Source of the DNA: Schlegelella_A sp036263655
GTDB taxonomy: Bacteria; Pseudomonadota; Gammaproteobacteria; Burkholderiales; Burkholderiaceae_C
Direction of reading: 5' to 3'
Assembly: GCA_036263655.1 (NCBI GenBank)
Contig: DATAGP010000039.1
Coordinates: 1-64,000 of the forward strand
Length of the DNA: 64,000 nt
Part shown: piece after piece, positions 27,251 to 36,054 of the stretch
How positions within the stretch are numbered: the stretch's first letter is position 1
Layout: the number at the start of each line of letters is the position of its first letter
The notes under the pieces: model-generated
Databases searched by the model: none
Told to the model about the DNA's origin: nothing
Seen by the model: the letters and a program-made list of their open reading frames with translations, nothing else
Made by a program: the position numbers and the translations under genes

Positions 27251-28794
27251 GCGCCGTACGGCGACAGGCACGCGGCGATGGCGCCCGGCACCCCGTGGCG
27301 TTGCAGCGCATCGACCGCGCGGCACAGGTCGCGGCGAAGGAGCGGGTGGCTGGGCAGGTCGTCGCCGAAGATCTCCGGCAGGGCGAGCAGGCCGTCGACC
27401 AGGCGCTGCGGATCGTCGCCGGCCATGACGCCGACGCGCTGGAGCGCGTCCGAGAGAGGGTCCTGGAGGCCGCCAGCGGGCCTGGCGGAGCCAGGTCCCG
27501 CAGCGCATTGCATCCAGGCGGCGACGGCGAGCACGGTGCAGGGCGCCGGCCGCTGCGCCTGCAGGTTGTCGCGCAGGGACGCGAGCAGGCGCGCCGGCAG
27601 CTTGGCCGAGCCGTCGCGACCGACCCGCAGGAGCGAATCGGCGATGTTCGGGTTGCGCCAGCGGTGCACGAGCTGGGCCGCATAGGCCATGACGTCGTGG
27701 CCGCTCGGCGGCAGGGTCGGGCACTGCTCGTCGAGCATGAAGCGGCGCACGAAGGCCAGCATCCGCGAATCGGCGATGGCACGGTCCACGGTGTCGAAGC
27801 CGCCGAGCAGGCCCAGGTAGGCGAGGGCCAGGTGACCGCCGTTCAGCAGGCGGAGCTTCGACGCTTCCCAGGCGCCGACGTCGGCGACGAACTCGGCTCC
27901 GGCCGCGTCCCAGCGCGGGCGCGGCCCGTCGAAGCGCTCGATGACCCATTGCCGATACGGCTCGGCGGAGACCGGTGCCGCATCGGCGACGCCGAGGGCG
28001 TCGAAGGCGTCGGCGCGGTCCGCTTCCGTCACCGCGGGCACGATGCGGTCGACGACGGTGTTCGGGAACTGCACGTTCGCGGCGATCCATTGCGCGAGTC
28101 CGTCGTCGCTCAGCGCCGCGTAGTCGATGCAGGCGCGACGCACGACGTCCCCGTTGCGCGAGAGGTTGTCGCAGGAGAGCACCACCGGCGGCGGCAAGCC
28201 GGCGGCGCGTCGCTGCGCCAGGCCTTGCACCAGCACGCCGACGGTGCTGCACGGGTAGTCGCTGCGCAGATCGCGCTGGATCTCCGGACGCGAAGGGTCC
28301 AGCCGGTGCGACGTGGCATCGATGCAGTAACCCGTGACGCTCACCGTCAGCGTGACGATGCGGATCGCGGCGTGCGAGAAGCAGGCCGCCAGCGTCTCGC
28401 GCTCTTCCGGCACGAAGGCCAGGTGGCACAGGGTGCCGACCACTTGCGTGCGGGTCCGGTCGGCGCCGCGCTCGAGCACCGAATACAGGCCGCCCTGCGG
28501 CTTGAGGGCGTGCACGGTGTCCGGGCTTCGCAGGCTCGTCGAGACGATGCCCCAGGGTGGGAGCCGGTCCTTGCGCGTGGACGACGCCAGCTCGGCTTCG
28601 ATCGCATGCTGGGTGATCAACGCCTGGTGGGCGCGGTGGAAGGCGCCGCAGCCCAGGTGGAGGATGCCGGGCCGCAGTGCCTGCGGTGCGAATGCCGGGT
28701 GGCGCACGCCCGGGCGCAGGCGGCGCAGCAGGGCAGGCGAGAGGCAGGGCTCGTCCCTGACCCGTTCCTGGCCGCCGACTTCAGACGTAGCCAC
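27247..28794 (-). CDS. mannitol dehydrogenase family protein
   Basis: A long-chain polyol dehydrogenase (PSLDR), about 515 aa from the GTG at 28794 or 529 aa from an ATG at 28836; the shorter start overlaps the preceding gene less. Relatives oxidise mannitol to fructose or reduce fructuronate. The N-terminal Rossmann motif is PGILHLGCGAFHRAHQ, followed by VVLSCDNLSRNGD and PNTVVDRIVPAV. The catalytic Lys-Asn-His signature is visible as SKLRLLNGGHLALAYLG. Two genes upstream lies a second enzyme of the same superfamily, and the HAD gene overlaps its 3' end, so this looks like a polyol-utilisation cluster. No transporter or sugar kinase is adjacent. Mannitol versus other hexitols cannot be decided. 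Confidence 0.9.
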   Translation of the reverse strand: MATSEVGGQERVRDEPCLSPALLRRLRPGVRHPAFAPQALRPGILHLGCGAFHRAHQALITQHAIEAELASSTRKDRLPPWGIVSTSLRSPDTVHALKPQGGLYSVLERGADRTRTQVVGTLCHLAFVPEERETLAACFSHAAIRIVTLTVSVTGYCIDATSHRLDPSRPEIQRDLRSDYPCSTVGVLVQGLAQRRAAGLPPPVVLSCDNLSRNGDVVRRACIDYAALSDDGLAQWIAANVQFPNTVVDRIVPAVTEADRADAFDALGVADAAPVSAEPYRQWVIERFDGPRPRWDAAGAEFVADVGAWEASKLRLLNGGHLALAYLGLLGGFDTVDRAIADSRMLAFVRRFMLDEQCPTLPPSGHDVMAYAAQLVHRWRNPNIADSLLRVGRDGSAKLPARLLASLRDNLQAQRPAPCTVLAVAAWMQCAAGPGSARPAGGLQDPLSDALQRVGVMAGDDPQRLVDGLLALPEIFGDDLPSHPLLRRDLCRAVDALQRHGVPGAIAACLSPYGA

Positions 28795-29710
28795 GTGCCG
28801 GCGAGCCCGCGATCGGGTAGTCGGTCCAGCCGCCATCGGGCTTCTGCGCCGCGAGCAGCCACGGGAGGACGGCGGGCGCCGAGTCGAACAGATAGCGCCA
28901 CCCTTCGGCGAGGTGCACGGTCAGCGCTTCGGCGCTGAGGTCGAGATCCTGCAGGTCGGCGCCGATGGCGGCGAAGGTCCGGTGCACCTGCGCGCAGCCG
29001 TAGCGCTCCATGATGCGATCCGACTCCTCGCGCACCGCGCGGCCCAGCGCCTCGTCGCGGAAGGCTCCGACGGGCCGGGTATGCAGGACCGGCGTGCTGT
29101 CGATGACGCCGATGTTTTCGTACCTCAGCAGCTTGGGCCAGAGCGAGTCCAGGCCCCATCCCCAGCCGGTGGTGGTGAGGTCGAGGGTCGGGAGCAGCAG
29201 GTCGAGCGCCTCGCGGCTGAAGCACGGCGCCATGATCTCGACGAAGCCGGTGCGTCGCGCATGGCAGCAGCGGTTGCGCATCGTCGTGAAGTGCGCGTAG
29301 TACGACGCTTCGTTCAGGGCCGGCGCGCACAGGTCGAACTGCAGGATGCCGGCCAGCTCGAACATCCGGTCGATGGTGCCCTGCGTCGCGAAGATGTCGT
29401 CGTCGGGCAGCCAGATGCGCTCGTACTCGCGCCAGCCGTCCCAGCTATTGAGCAGCTGCCGCAGGCCGGTCCACTTCGGACCGACGACCACCTCGCCGAC
29501 GGTGATCGCATCGTTGGGCGGCTCGTGCAGCTCCTGGTACGGGCACAGGTACAGGTCCCAGGTCCGTTGTCCGCCGGCGTCGAGCCAGGTCGGATGCAGC
29601 GAGTGGCGGCCGACGCGGGCCACGACAAGGTTGGTTCGGCGCACGTCCTGACGGGTTCGGAAGAGGGATCGGTTGCCCTGGCAGGAACGGTGCCCTGCCA
29701 CCGGGCGCAT
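28781..29710 (-). CDS. DUF707 family protein
   Basis: About 309 aa; an in-frame GTG at 29644 would start right at the conserved region RRTNLVVARVGRHSLHPTWL. The sequence matches the DUF707 family (PF05212), with WDLYLCPYQELHE, YERIWLPDDDIFATQGTIDR and FVEIMAPCFSREALDLLLPT. The IWLPDDDI segment resembles the DxD region of nucleotide-sugar glycosyltransferases, so a sugar-transfer function is possible but unproven. The gene lies between two polyol dehydrogenase genes on the same strand, 70 bp after the arabinitol-type enzyme and overlapping the mannitol-type one. Such placement is unusual. Confidence 0.85.
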   Translation of the reverse strand: MRPVAGHRSCQGNRSLFRTRQDVRRTNLVVARVGRHSLHPTWLDAGGQRTWDLYLCPYQELHEPPNDAITVGEVVVGPKWTGLRQLLNSWDGWREYERIWLPDDDIFATQGTIDRMFELAGILQFDLCAPALNEASYYAHFTTMRNRCCHARRTGFVEIMAPCFSREALDLLLPTLDLTTTGWGWGLDSLWPKLLRYENIGVIDSTPVLHTRPVGAFRDEALGRAVREESDRIMERYGCAQVHRTFAAIGADLQDLDLSAEALTVHLAEGWRYLFDSAPAVLPWLLAAQKPDGGWTDYPIAGSPARGYV

Positions 29711-29780
29711 GCCTTCGGCAAAGCCTGTGCCGCCTCGCCTGCCAGCGCGCCGGGAGCAGGCCTTGCCTTGCCCGCCGGCG

Positions 29781-31184
29781 TCAAGGCGTCGAGCGCGCAG
29801 CCTCGAAGCGCCGGACCCGTGCGTGCGCGCGCTGCAGGGCGGCCATCAAGCGCTCGCTGCCGGCGCAATCGCCCCAGGTCCGCTCGTCCGCCGCGAGCGC
29901 GGCCATCGGGTCGCTGCCGCTGCAGAGCTGCGCCGCCGCGCCGGCATCGAGGACCTGGTCGCGGTACGCATAGGGCAAGGCACCGCGATGCCATCGCTGC
30001 AGCCAGGCGAGGTACAGCGCCGGCAGCACCGCCACGGCGTCGATGCTCATGCCTTGGCGCAGCCGGTCGCGCACCGTCGGCGCGACGAAGCCGCCGAGCT
30101 TCGAGAAGCTGTCGACCGCCACGCGCTCATGGGTGTCGCGGATGAAGGGGCTGCCGAAGCGCTCGAGCACGGAGGCGCCGTAGCCGGGCAGGTCGAGCGG
30201 GCTCGCGCCGAGCGCCGGAATCGCGTCGACCGTCAGGTAGTCGCGGGCGAAGCCGAGGATCTCGGGGTCGCGAATGCCCTCGTGGATGTAGGTCGTGCCG
30301 GCGAGGGTGCCGGCCCAGCCGATGCAGCTGTGCGTGGCGTTGAGGAGGCGGATCTTCGCCTCCTCGTGGGCCGCCACCGAGGCGACCATGTCGACCCCGA
30401 CCTGTTCCCACGCGGGGCGGCCGGCGGCGAAGCCGTCCTCGATGACCCACTGCGAGAAGCGCTCGGTCATCAACGCCGCAGGGTCGTCCCGGTGCGTCGC
30501 CGCCCTGACGCGCTCCCGCACGTCATCGGTCGGTCGCGGCGTGATCCGGTCGACCATCGAGTTCGGCAACGTGGTCTCGCCCTGGACCCAGGCGAGCAGC
30601 TCCGCGTCGCCGACCGCCTCGATGAACTGCAGCAAGCCGTCGCGCACCCGATCGCCGTTGTGGCGCAGGTTGTCGCAGCAGAGCAGGGTCAGCGGGCCGG
30701 CGCGGCGGCGCATGCGTTCGCGCAGCATCGCCGTGAGCGCTCCATAGATCGTGATCCCGGCCTCGCGTCGTCTCGCGGCCGCGAGGTCGGCCGCGATCTC
30801 GCCTGCCGCCAGGTCGAGACCGACGTTCGGATCCAGGTGGTAGCCGGCCTCGGTGACGGTGAACGAGACGATCCGCGTGGCCGCCTGGGCGGCCGCCGCC
30901 ACGAGCTCGGGGATCCCGGGCTGCCAGGCGATGACCTCGCGGAGCGAGCCGATCCGCGTGTAGCTGCGCTCGCCGGAAGGCGCGACGGTCTCGAGCGTGT
31001 ACTCGCCACCCTGCGCTCGCAGCGCCTCCACGGTGTCTTCCATCCCCGGGCGAATGTTCCCGGCAGCGATGGTCCAGGTGCGCTCGCCGGCCTCGATGAG
31101 CCGATGCAGATACCAGGCCTGGTGAGCGCGGTGAAACGCACCGAGGCCCAGGTGGACGATGCGGAGAGGGTCGGCCGATGGCAC
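29781..31184 (-). CDS. dalD: D-arabinitol 4-dehydrogenase-like polyol dehydrogenase
   Basis: A 467-aa long-chain polyol dehydrogenase, closest in pattern to D-arabinitol 4-dehydrogenase, which makes D-xylulose. It has the dinucleotide motif LRIVHLGLGAFHRAHQAWYL, TLLCCDNLRHNGDRV, PNSMVDRITPRPTDD and the catalytic KIRLLNATHSCIGWAG with Lys, Asn and His in the expected spacing. It is shorter than the second family member downstream and begins directly at the Rossmann fold. It heads the leftward cluster of DUF707, mannitol-type dehydrogenase and HAD phosphatase. Substrate naming rests on overall resemblance; other pentitols or hexitols are possible. Confidence 0.82.
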   Translation of the reverse strand: MPSADPLRIVHLGLGAFHRAHQAWYLHRLIEAGERTWTIAAGNIRPGMEDTVEALRAQGGEYTLETVAPSGERSYTRIGSLREVIAWQPGIPELVAAAAQAATRIVSFTVTEAGYHLDPNVGLDLAAGEIAADLAAARRREAGITIYGALTAMLRERMRRRAGPLTLLCCDNLRHNGDRVRDGLLQFIEAVGDAELLAWVQGETTLPNSMVDRITPRPTDDVRERVRAATHRDDPAALMTERFSQWVIEDGFAAGRPAWEQVGVDMVASVAAHEEAKIRLLNATHSCIGWAGTLAGTTYIHEGIRDPEILGFARDYLTVDAIPALGASPLDLPGYGASVLERFGSPFIRDTHERVAVDSFSKLGGFVAPTVRDRLRQGMSIDAVAVLPALYLAWLQRWHRGALPYAYRDQVLDAGAAAQLCSGSDPMAALAADERTWGDCAGSERLMAALQRAHARVRRFEAARSTP

Positions 31185-31216
31185 CGCGGAGCGTCCCGGC
31201 TCGCGTCAGGTCCGGC

Positions 31217-31852
31217 TCAGGCCAGGAAGCGCGTACCGCCGCGGCGGTAGCGCTCGTAGCGCTCGCCGTAGGCCAGCGCCAGGCGCTGCTCCTCGTGCCG
31301 CGAGCCGGCCACGAAATACGCGGTGGCGAGGAGCGTGGCCAGGAGGCGATTGCGCGTCATCCTCGGCTGCAGCCAGAGCACGACGATGGGGGCGGCGTTG
31401 AGCGGATGGCGCGACCGCCGGAAGGGTCCGCGCGCGTCCATCGCGCCCCTCGTCTCCTTGGAGGGCGCCGGGCCCTGCGCTTCCTGCGGCGGAGGGACCG
31501 GTTCGCCGCGGAGCCAGGCCGCGGCGCCGTGCACGCCGAGCAGCGAGAAGATGCCGACGATGCGGGCGGCCCGAGCCATCCACACCAGCGCCGCCGCCTG
31601 CCCTGCGACCATCGCCACGGCCAGCGGCGTCGGTGCGCGCCAGAGCTGGCGATCGGGCGGCCGCAGCACCGCTCGCAGCCACCAGGCGGTGGTGGCCGCG
31701 GCCTGCAGGTTGTAGAGCGGTCGGTACCAGCCGTCCCGCGCACGGCTGCCGACGAGGCGCGCCGCGACGTCCTTCGCCGCACGGCTCGCGAGCAGGCTGT
31801 GCACCGCTGCGAAGGCGGCAGTCGCCAGGACGATACGCAGCTCGGGGCGCAT
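31217..31852 (-). CDS. NnrU/isoprenylcysteine methyltransferase-like membrane protein
   Basis: A 211-aa integral membrane protein starting MRPELRIVLATAAFAAVHSLL. Four or five hydrophobic segments are visible (about residues 5-20, 50-65, 75-125 and 155-190). The C-terminal pattern RRSRHPLNAAPIVVLWLQP and GSRHEEQRLALAYGERYERY is the hallmark of the membrane methyltransferase-like fold shared by NnrU, PEMT and ICMT proteins. It is divergent from the CPBP protease gene with only about 50 bp between starts. Its stop is 32 bp from the start of the polyol dehydrogenase gene downstream. The methyl acceptor, if any, is unknown. Confidence 0.75.
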   Translation of the reverse strand: MRPELRIVLATAAFAAVHSLLASRAAKDVAARLVGSRARDGWYRPLYNLQAAATTAWWLRAVLRPPDRQLWRAPTPLAVAMVAGQAAALVWMARAARIVGIFSLLGVHGAAAWLRGEPVPPPQEAQGPAPSKETRGAMDARGPFRRSRHPLNAAPIVVLWLQPRMTRNRLLATLLATAYFVAGSRHEEQRLALAYGERYERYRRGGTRFLA

Positions 31853-31904
31853 CGCGGAAATGATAGCGGCGGGCATCCGCTGCGCATCGCTCGAACCCAC
31901 GGGT

Positions 31905-32783
31905 ATGCTGCGCCGCTTGGTCCGCCACATTCGTCGCCTGGTCTCGACGCCGCCGCTGCGAGCCGTCCTGGGATTCTTCTGCGTCGGCGCTGCGATCGGC
32001 ATCGGCTCCGCCTGCACCGCGCTGCTGCCCGGGGGCATCGAGATGCTCGCTCCGCTTCTGCTCGCCGCGGGAGCCCTCGTCGGCTACTACTCCTTCGTCC
32101 GCGTCGTCGAAAGGAGGGCGGTCGTGGAGCTGCTGTCGAAGGGAAGCCTGGCAGAAGCGCTCGCCGGCGCTGCCATCGGCTCGGCCCTGTTCGGCCTCGT
32201 CATCGGCATCCTCTTTCTCCTCGACGTCTATTCGGTGAGCGGCGTCAACGCCCCGTCGGCCGCCGTCCCCGCGCTGATGCTGGCGCTCATGGCCGGGATC
32301 ACCGAAGAGCTGCTCCTGCGCGCCGTCGCCTTCCGGATCCTCGAGGAATGGCTCGGCAGCTGGCTCGCGCTCGGCCTCTCGGCGGCGCTCTTCGGCCTGA
32401 TGCATCTTCCGAATCCGGAGGCGACGCTGATGAGCTCCACCGCCATCGCGCTGGAGGCCGGCGTCATGCTGGCCGCCGCGTACATGGTGACCCGGCGGGT
32501 GTGGCTCGCGATCGGAATCCACGCGTCCTGGAACTTCGCGCAGAGCGGGATCTTCGGCGTTGCCACGTCGGGGGTGGAGAGCGCGGGCTACCTGAACGGA
32601 CAGCTGAGCGGCCACCCGGTCCTCTCGGGCGGCAGCTTCGGCCCGGAAGCGTCGATCGTGGCCGTCGCCGTCTGCCTGGCGGCGGGCCTCCTCCTGCTGC
32701 GCATGGCGCACGACCGGGGACACGTGCGGAAGCCGTCGTGGCGCGCGGTCACCGGCTCGCGCGAGCCGGTGCCGGACGGCTAA
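31905..32783 (+). CDS. CPBP-family intramembrane metalloprotease
   Basis: About 292 aa from ATG 31905 (MLRRLVRHIRRL); an upstream in-frame ATG at 31860 would add 15 residues that do not look like part of the fold. It is a polytopic protein of the CAAX/bacteriocin-processing (CPBP, ABI) family. The diagnostic motifs are GITEELLLRAVAFRILEEWL (EExxxR), FGLMHLPNPEA and IGIHASWNFAQSG, supplying Glu and His metal ligands. These proteases cleave within membranes, for example in peptide maturation or self-immunity. It is divergent from the NnrU-like gene and overlaps the stop of the convergent EEP gene by four bases. Confidence 0.9.
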   Translation: MLRRLVRHIRRLVSTPPLRAVLGFFCVGAAIGIGSACTALLPGGIEMLAPLLLAAGALVGYYSFVRVVERRAVVELLSKGSLAEALAGAAIGSALFGLVIGILFLLDVYSVSGVNAPSAAVPALMLALMAGITEELLLRAVAFRILEEWLGSWLALGLSAALFGLMHLPNPEATLMSSTAIALEAGVMLAAAYMVTRRVWLAIGIHASWNFAQSGIFGVATSGVESAGYLNGQLSGHPVLSGGSFGPEASIVAVAVCLAAGLLLLRMAHDRGHVRKPSWRAVTGSREPVPDG

Positions 32784-33886
32784 CCGGCGGCGCTGGACCG
32801 CGACTGCAGCACCGGCTCCGCCGGGCGCGACGTGCCCGCGGCCGGCGCTTGCGCGATCTTCTCCTCGGCCTCGCGCCCTTCCTCGGCGTCCGCAGCCGGC
32901 TCGGCCTGCTCACGGACGGCGTCGGGCTCGTGGCTCAGGTGGATGTACACCGGGAAGTGGTCGGAGCCGATGTAGGGCATCCGGCAGAACTCGACCAGGC
33001 GGAAGTCGTTCGAGTGGAAGAAGTGATCGAGCGGGAAGCGGATCAGGGCGTGCTTGGCGTTGAAGGTGTTGAAGAAACCGCGGCCCACCCGAGGGTCCAG
33101 CAGCCCGCTGATGTCACGGAACAGCTGGCTCGTGTGCGACCAGGCGACGTCGTTCATGTCGCCCATGACGACGGTGGGACCGGGATCCTCCCGCACGGCA
33201 CGGCCGACGATCAGCAGCTCGGCGTCGCGCGGCACCGAGCTGTCGCTCTCGGTCGGCGCAGGCGGTCGCGGATGCAGGCAGTGCAGCTTGATCAGCCGCC
33301 CCGAGGGCAGGCGGAGGCCGGTGTGGATCGACGGCACGTCGTCCTGGACGAGATGCGACACCACGGGCTCGATCAGCGCCAGGCGCGAGTAGAGCAGCAT
33401 CCCGTACGTGTTGTCCTGAGGGCGCAGCACGGTGAACGGATGCGACCGCGACAGCTCCGCCAGCTGCTCGCACCACCAGCGGTCGGCTTCGAGCGCGAGC
33501 ACGACGTCGGGGTCCGCCTTGCGCACGACGGCCAGCAGCGCCGCCGCGTCCCGATTGCTCTGCAGCACGTTGGCGAACAGCAGCCGCACGCTGTTGTCCG
33601 GATCGGCCCGGCGGCTGTCCTCGACCTGCGAGCGTGCCAGGCGGGTGTACGGCAGCATGTGTCCCACCTGCAGGGCCAGGCCGGCGATCAGCGCCGCCCG
33701 AAGCAGCTGACCCCACGGGCTCGCATCGACCGTCAGGACATGGGCGAGCAGGACCAGCAGCATGGCTGCCGCGATCTGCATCCGCGGGAAATCGAAGATC
33801 CGGATCCACCAGCTCTGGCCACGTATGAAGGGAAGCAGCGTTGCCGCGACGAGGACGGTGCCAATGCCGACAAGCCAAGCTTCCAA
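32780..33886 (-). CDS. membrane-anchored endonuclease/exonuclease/phosphatase family protein
   Basis: About 368 aa from a TTG at 33886 (LEAWLVGIGTVLVAATLLPF); no ATG fits well, so the start is uncertain. Three hydrophobic segments in the first 90 residues anchor it in the membrane. The catalytic EEP domain follows: RLLFANVLQSNRDAAALL, DVVLALEADRWWCEQ, VVMGDMNDVAWSHTSQLFR, RFPLDHFFHSND and PYIGSDHFPVYI, with the expected Asn, Glu, Asp-x-Asn and Asp-His residues. A Glu/Ala-rich tail of about 40 residues ends the protein. Relatives hydrolyse phosphodiesters in nucleic acids or lipids. It overlaps the convergent CPBP gene end by four bases. Confidence 0.85.
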   Translation of the reverse strand: MEAWLVGIGTVLVAATLLPFIRGQSWWIRIFDFPRMQIAAAMLLVLLAHVLTVDASPWGQLLRAALIAGLALQVGHMLPYTRLARSQVEDSRRADPDNSVRLLFANVLQSNRDAAALLAVVRKADPDVVLALEADRWWCEQLAELSRSHPFTVLRPQDNTYGMLLYSRLALIEPVVSHLVQDDVPSIHTGLRLPSGRLIKLHCLHPRPPAPTESDSSVPRDAELLIVGRAVREDPGPTVVMGDMNDVAWSHTSQLFRDISGLLDPRVGRGFFNTFNAKHALIRFPLDHFFHSNDFRLVEFCRMPYIGSDHFPVYIHLSHEPDAVREQAEPAADAEEGREAEEKIAQAPAAGTSRPAEPVLQSRSSAAG

Positions 33887-33948
33887 GACGCTGCTCGAAT
33901 CGTTGTGCCTCGCCCTGCAAATGGCGTGCCCAGGCCTGTCCTGCGCGC

Positions 33949-34443
33949 TCAGCGGTGCCGCCCTTCGACGAGCCGGTCGGGCACGACGTTGGCGATCGTC
34001 AGTCGGCCCTGCTCCTCGACGACGTACACCGTGAACGGCCGCTGCGCCGACCCGTCGGCGCCCTGCAGCCACATGTAGAACGCAAAGCCCTGCTGCCCCG
34101 CAGCGTCGGTCGTCCGGGTGGTGGTGACGCTGCGGCCCGGGGCCGTGCCACGGGCGAAGAAGGGCAGGATCTGCGTCTCCAGCGCGGTGCGGATCGCCGC
34201 GTCGCCGGCGCGGGCGACGAGCGCCGGGCTCAGCATCGACCGCACCTGCGCTGCGTCGCCGGCGAGGGCACTGACGACGAAGGCGTCGGCGGCGCGGCGG
34301 AACGGCTGCGCGTCCTCCTGCATGCGCAAGTCGGCCTCGACCGAGGGCGTCGCCTGCGCCCGCGACTGCGCGGCGAGCGGCACCTGCGCCGCCAGCAGTG
34401 CCGCGGCGAGGGTCCAGAGCAAGGGGCGTGAGCATGTCGACAT
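33949..34443 (-). CDS. secreted hypothetical protein (NTF2/DUF-like)
   Basis: A 164-aa protein with a signal peptide (MSTCSRPLLWTLAAALLAAQ, cleaved near AAQSRAQ). The ATG at 34443 is chosen because GGAG lies six bases upstream; a second ATG at 34449 is too close to it. The mature part is a small alpha/beta domain: DAFVVSALAGDAAQVRSML, then TALETQILPFFARG and RPFTVYVVEEQGRLTIANVV, resembling the cone-shaped NTF2-like or DUF3887 group. It follows the VWA protein gene by 26 bp on the same strand and may be its operon partner. No function can be assigned. Confidence 0.75.
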   Translation of the reverse strand: MSTCSRPLLWTLAAALLAAQVPLAAQSRAQATPSVEADLRMQEDAQPFRRAADAFVVSALAGDAAQVRSMLSPALVARAGDAAIRTALETQILPFFARGTAPGRSVTTTRTTDAAGQQGFAFYMWLQGADGSAQRPFTVYVVEEQGRLTIANVVPDRLVEGRHR

Positions 34444-34469
34444 GAGCATCTCCGGAAGGGGGCGGCACC

Positions 34470-35507
34470 TCAGCCCATGCCGCCGAGCCACAGCACCGAC
34501 AGGGATGCCGCGGCCGCGACCAGGAGCGCGGCCACGAGCGCGAGCAGGGGCGCGAGCTCGGTCTCGCGCGTCTGCACCTGCAGGCGCGAGCCGAGCGTCT
34601 CGTAGACGCTGCGCAGCTTCTCGGCGGTGCCGGCGTGGTGGTACTCGCCGCCGGTCATCCGTGCCACCTCGCGCAGCGTCGGCTCGTCGAGCTTCAGATA
34701 GATGGCGAAGCCGTCGCCCCCCGCCGCCTGACCGTCGACGGTGCCGAGGCCGACGACATGGATGCGCACGCCCCGATCGGCGGCCATCTTCGCCGCTTCC
34801 AGCGTGTCGACGCCCGTGGTGCGGCGGCCGTCCGTCAGCAGGACGATGGCCGCCGAGCTGTACGAGCCCGGCGCCACGGGCGTGATCTGCTTCGGCGGCG
34901 GCTTGTCCTTGTCGTCGCGGCGGCGCACCTTCTGCGCCGGCCCGAAGGTCATGTCGCCGAGGCTGATGCCATGGTCGGGGAACAGCTCGGCCAGGCACAG
35001 CACGATCGCGCTCCCGACCGCCGTCCCGATCTGCATCTGGAACGCGTCGATGGCACTCACCAGGGCGGCGCGATCCAGGGTCGCCGGCTGGACGACCTGG
35101 GCGCTGCCGGCAAAGGTGACCAGCCCGACGTCGATGTCCTTGGGCAGGTCGCGCAGGAACAGCTTCGCCGCCTCCTGCGCCGCCACCAGGCGGGTCGGCT
35201 TGACGTCGGTCACGCGCATGCTCAGCGACACGTCCATCGCCAGCATGATCGAGGACCTCGCCCACGGCAGTGTCACCGGGGCCAGCGGCCGGGCAGCGGC
35301 GAACAGCAGCAGGCCACACGCGAGCAGGACCAGGGCCGGTGGCACGTGCCGCCGCCAGTGCGGCTCGCCCGCAGCCTCGCGGACGACCTGCAGGCTGCTG
35401 TAGCGCAGCGCCTTCCTGCGCCGCCGGCGCAGGAGCCACACGTACAGCACCGGCAGCAGGGGCAGCGCCAGCGACAACCACAGGTACTGGGGCCACAGGA
35501 AGGTCAT
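34470..35507 (-). CDS. BatA-like VWA-domain membrane protein
   Basis: A 345-aa inner-membrane protein. The N-terminal BatA-type helix pair includes MTFLWPQYLWLSLALPLLPV and, near residues 57-75, ALVLLACGLLLFAAA. A von Willebrand factor A domain follows with the MIDAS motif in MLAMDVSLSMRVTD (DxSxS), the conserved Thr in VGLVTFAGSA and Asp in IVLLTDGRRTTGVDTLEAA. A C-terminal transmembrane helix (PLLALVAALLVAAAASLSVL) ends it. BatA/BatB-like proteins occur with MoxR ATPases in envelope stress or maturation systems, but no MoxR gene is adjacent here. The secreted small protein lies 26 bp downstream. Confidence 0.88.
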   Translation of the reverse strand: MTFLWPQYLWLSLALPLLPVLYVWLLRRRRRKALRYSSLQVVREAAGEPHWRRHVPPALVLLACGLLLFAAARPLAPVTLPWARSSIMLAMDVSLSMRVTDVKPTRLVAAQEAAKLFLRDLPKDIDVGLVTFAGSAQVVQPATLDRAALVSAIDAFQMQIGTAVGSAIVLCLAELFPDHGISLGDMTFGPAQKVRRRDDKDKPPPKQITPVAPGSYSSAAIVLLTDGRRTTGVDTLEAAKMAADRGVRIHVVGLGTVDGQAAGGDGFAIYLKLDEPTLREVARMTGGEYHHAGTAEKLRSVYETLGSRLQVQTRETELAPLLALVAALLVAAAASLSVLWLGGMG

Positions 35508-35590
35508 GGCTGGGGCGTCGCGGCGCGGGGAGTCGGTCTCATCGTACGGCAATCGGAAAGCCGCGAGGCACCCGCCAGGGCGCCGGAACG

Positions 35591-35623
35591 GTCCACAATT
35601 TCTGTGGAAAAGAGTGTGGACAA
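35591..35623. other. cluster of DnaA-box-like 9-mers
   Basis: The intergenic region 35508-35792 contains TGTGGAAAA (35603-35611, reverse of TTTTCCACA), TGTGGACAA (35615-35623, reverse of TTGTCCACA) and the inverted GTCCACA at 35591-35597. The first fits the relaxed DnaA box; the others match with one deviation. GTCCACA and TGTGGAC also form a 7-bp inverted repeat. The rest of the 285-bp gap shows nothing clear. Confidence 0.3.
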
Positions 35624-35792
35624 AGCGGGTTCGCCGGCCTCGGAGCGCCTGTTTCCGGCCCGTCCGACAGGCCGCTTGTTTCAGAAGCAGCGAGGCCCTC
35701 CCGGGCCCCGTGTTCAGGGTGGTGCCGCCGGAGGCTGGGGAAAAGTCGGGTCCGCGGCCTGCCACTCGCGATGGGACAGCAGGGATCGTCCG

Positions 35793-36023
35793 ATGGAATC
35801 AGAGGGCAGGGACGCGCCCACCGAGCGCGTCGAGTGCTGGTACTGGCGCTACCGGGACACCGCCACCGGCGAGGTCCGCGTGTCCGAGAAGACGCTGACC
35901 GAGCAGGAAGCGGCCGGCTTGCCGGAGGCGGAGCGCATCGAGGGCACCCGGACGCTGCGCGGCTCCGGCGAGGAGGACACGACGCCCGACGTGTTCCGCA
36001 CCGGCCACTCGCCGCTGGCCTGA
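35793..36023 (+). CDS. small uncharacterised protein, family member A
   Basis: A 76-aa basic/acidic protein starting MESEGRDAPTERV. Its core CWYWRYRDTATGEVRV, then LTEQEAAGLPEAERIEGT, aligns without gaps to the protein at 41557-41775: 22 identities over 44 residues. That conservation argues that both are real genes. The aromatic-rich start (W-x-W-R-Y-R-D-x-x-T-G) could form a small beta-sheet, followed by a helix; the layout is reminiscent of arm-type DNA-binding modules, which is only a guess. No signal peptide or membrane helix is present. It stands alone, convergent with acetolactate synthase (31 bp between stops). Confidence 0.7.
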   Translation: MESEGRDAPTERVECWYWRYRDTATGEVRVSEKTLTEQEAAGLPEAERIEGTRTLRGSGEEDTTPDVFRTGHSPLA

Positions 36024-36054
36024 CCAGCCTTGCGGGCACCGGCGGTCCGCGTCG

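Noticed and set aside
31178..34078. 966-aa frame crossing several genes on the forward strand
   Set aside because: It runs through four genes on either strand with no recognisable domain; the individual genes explain the region.
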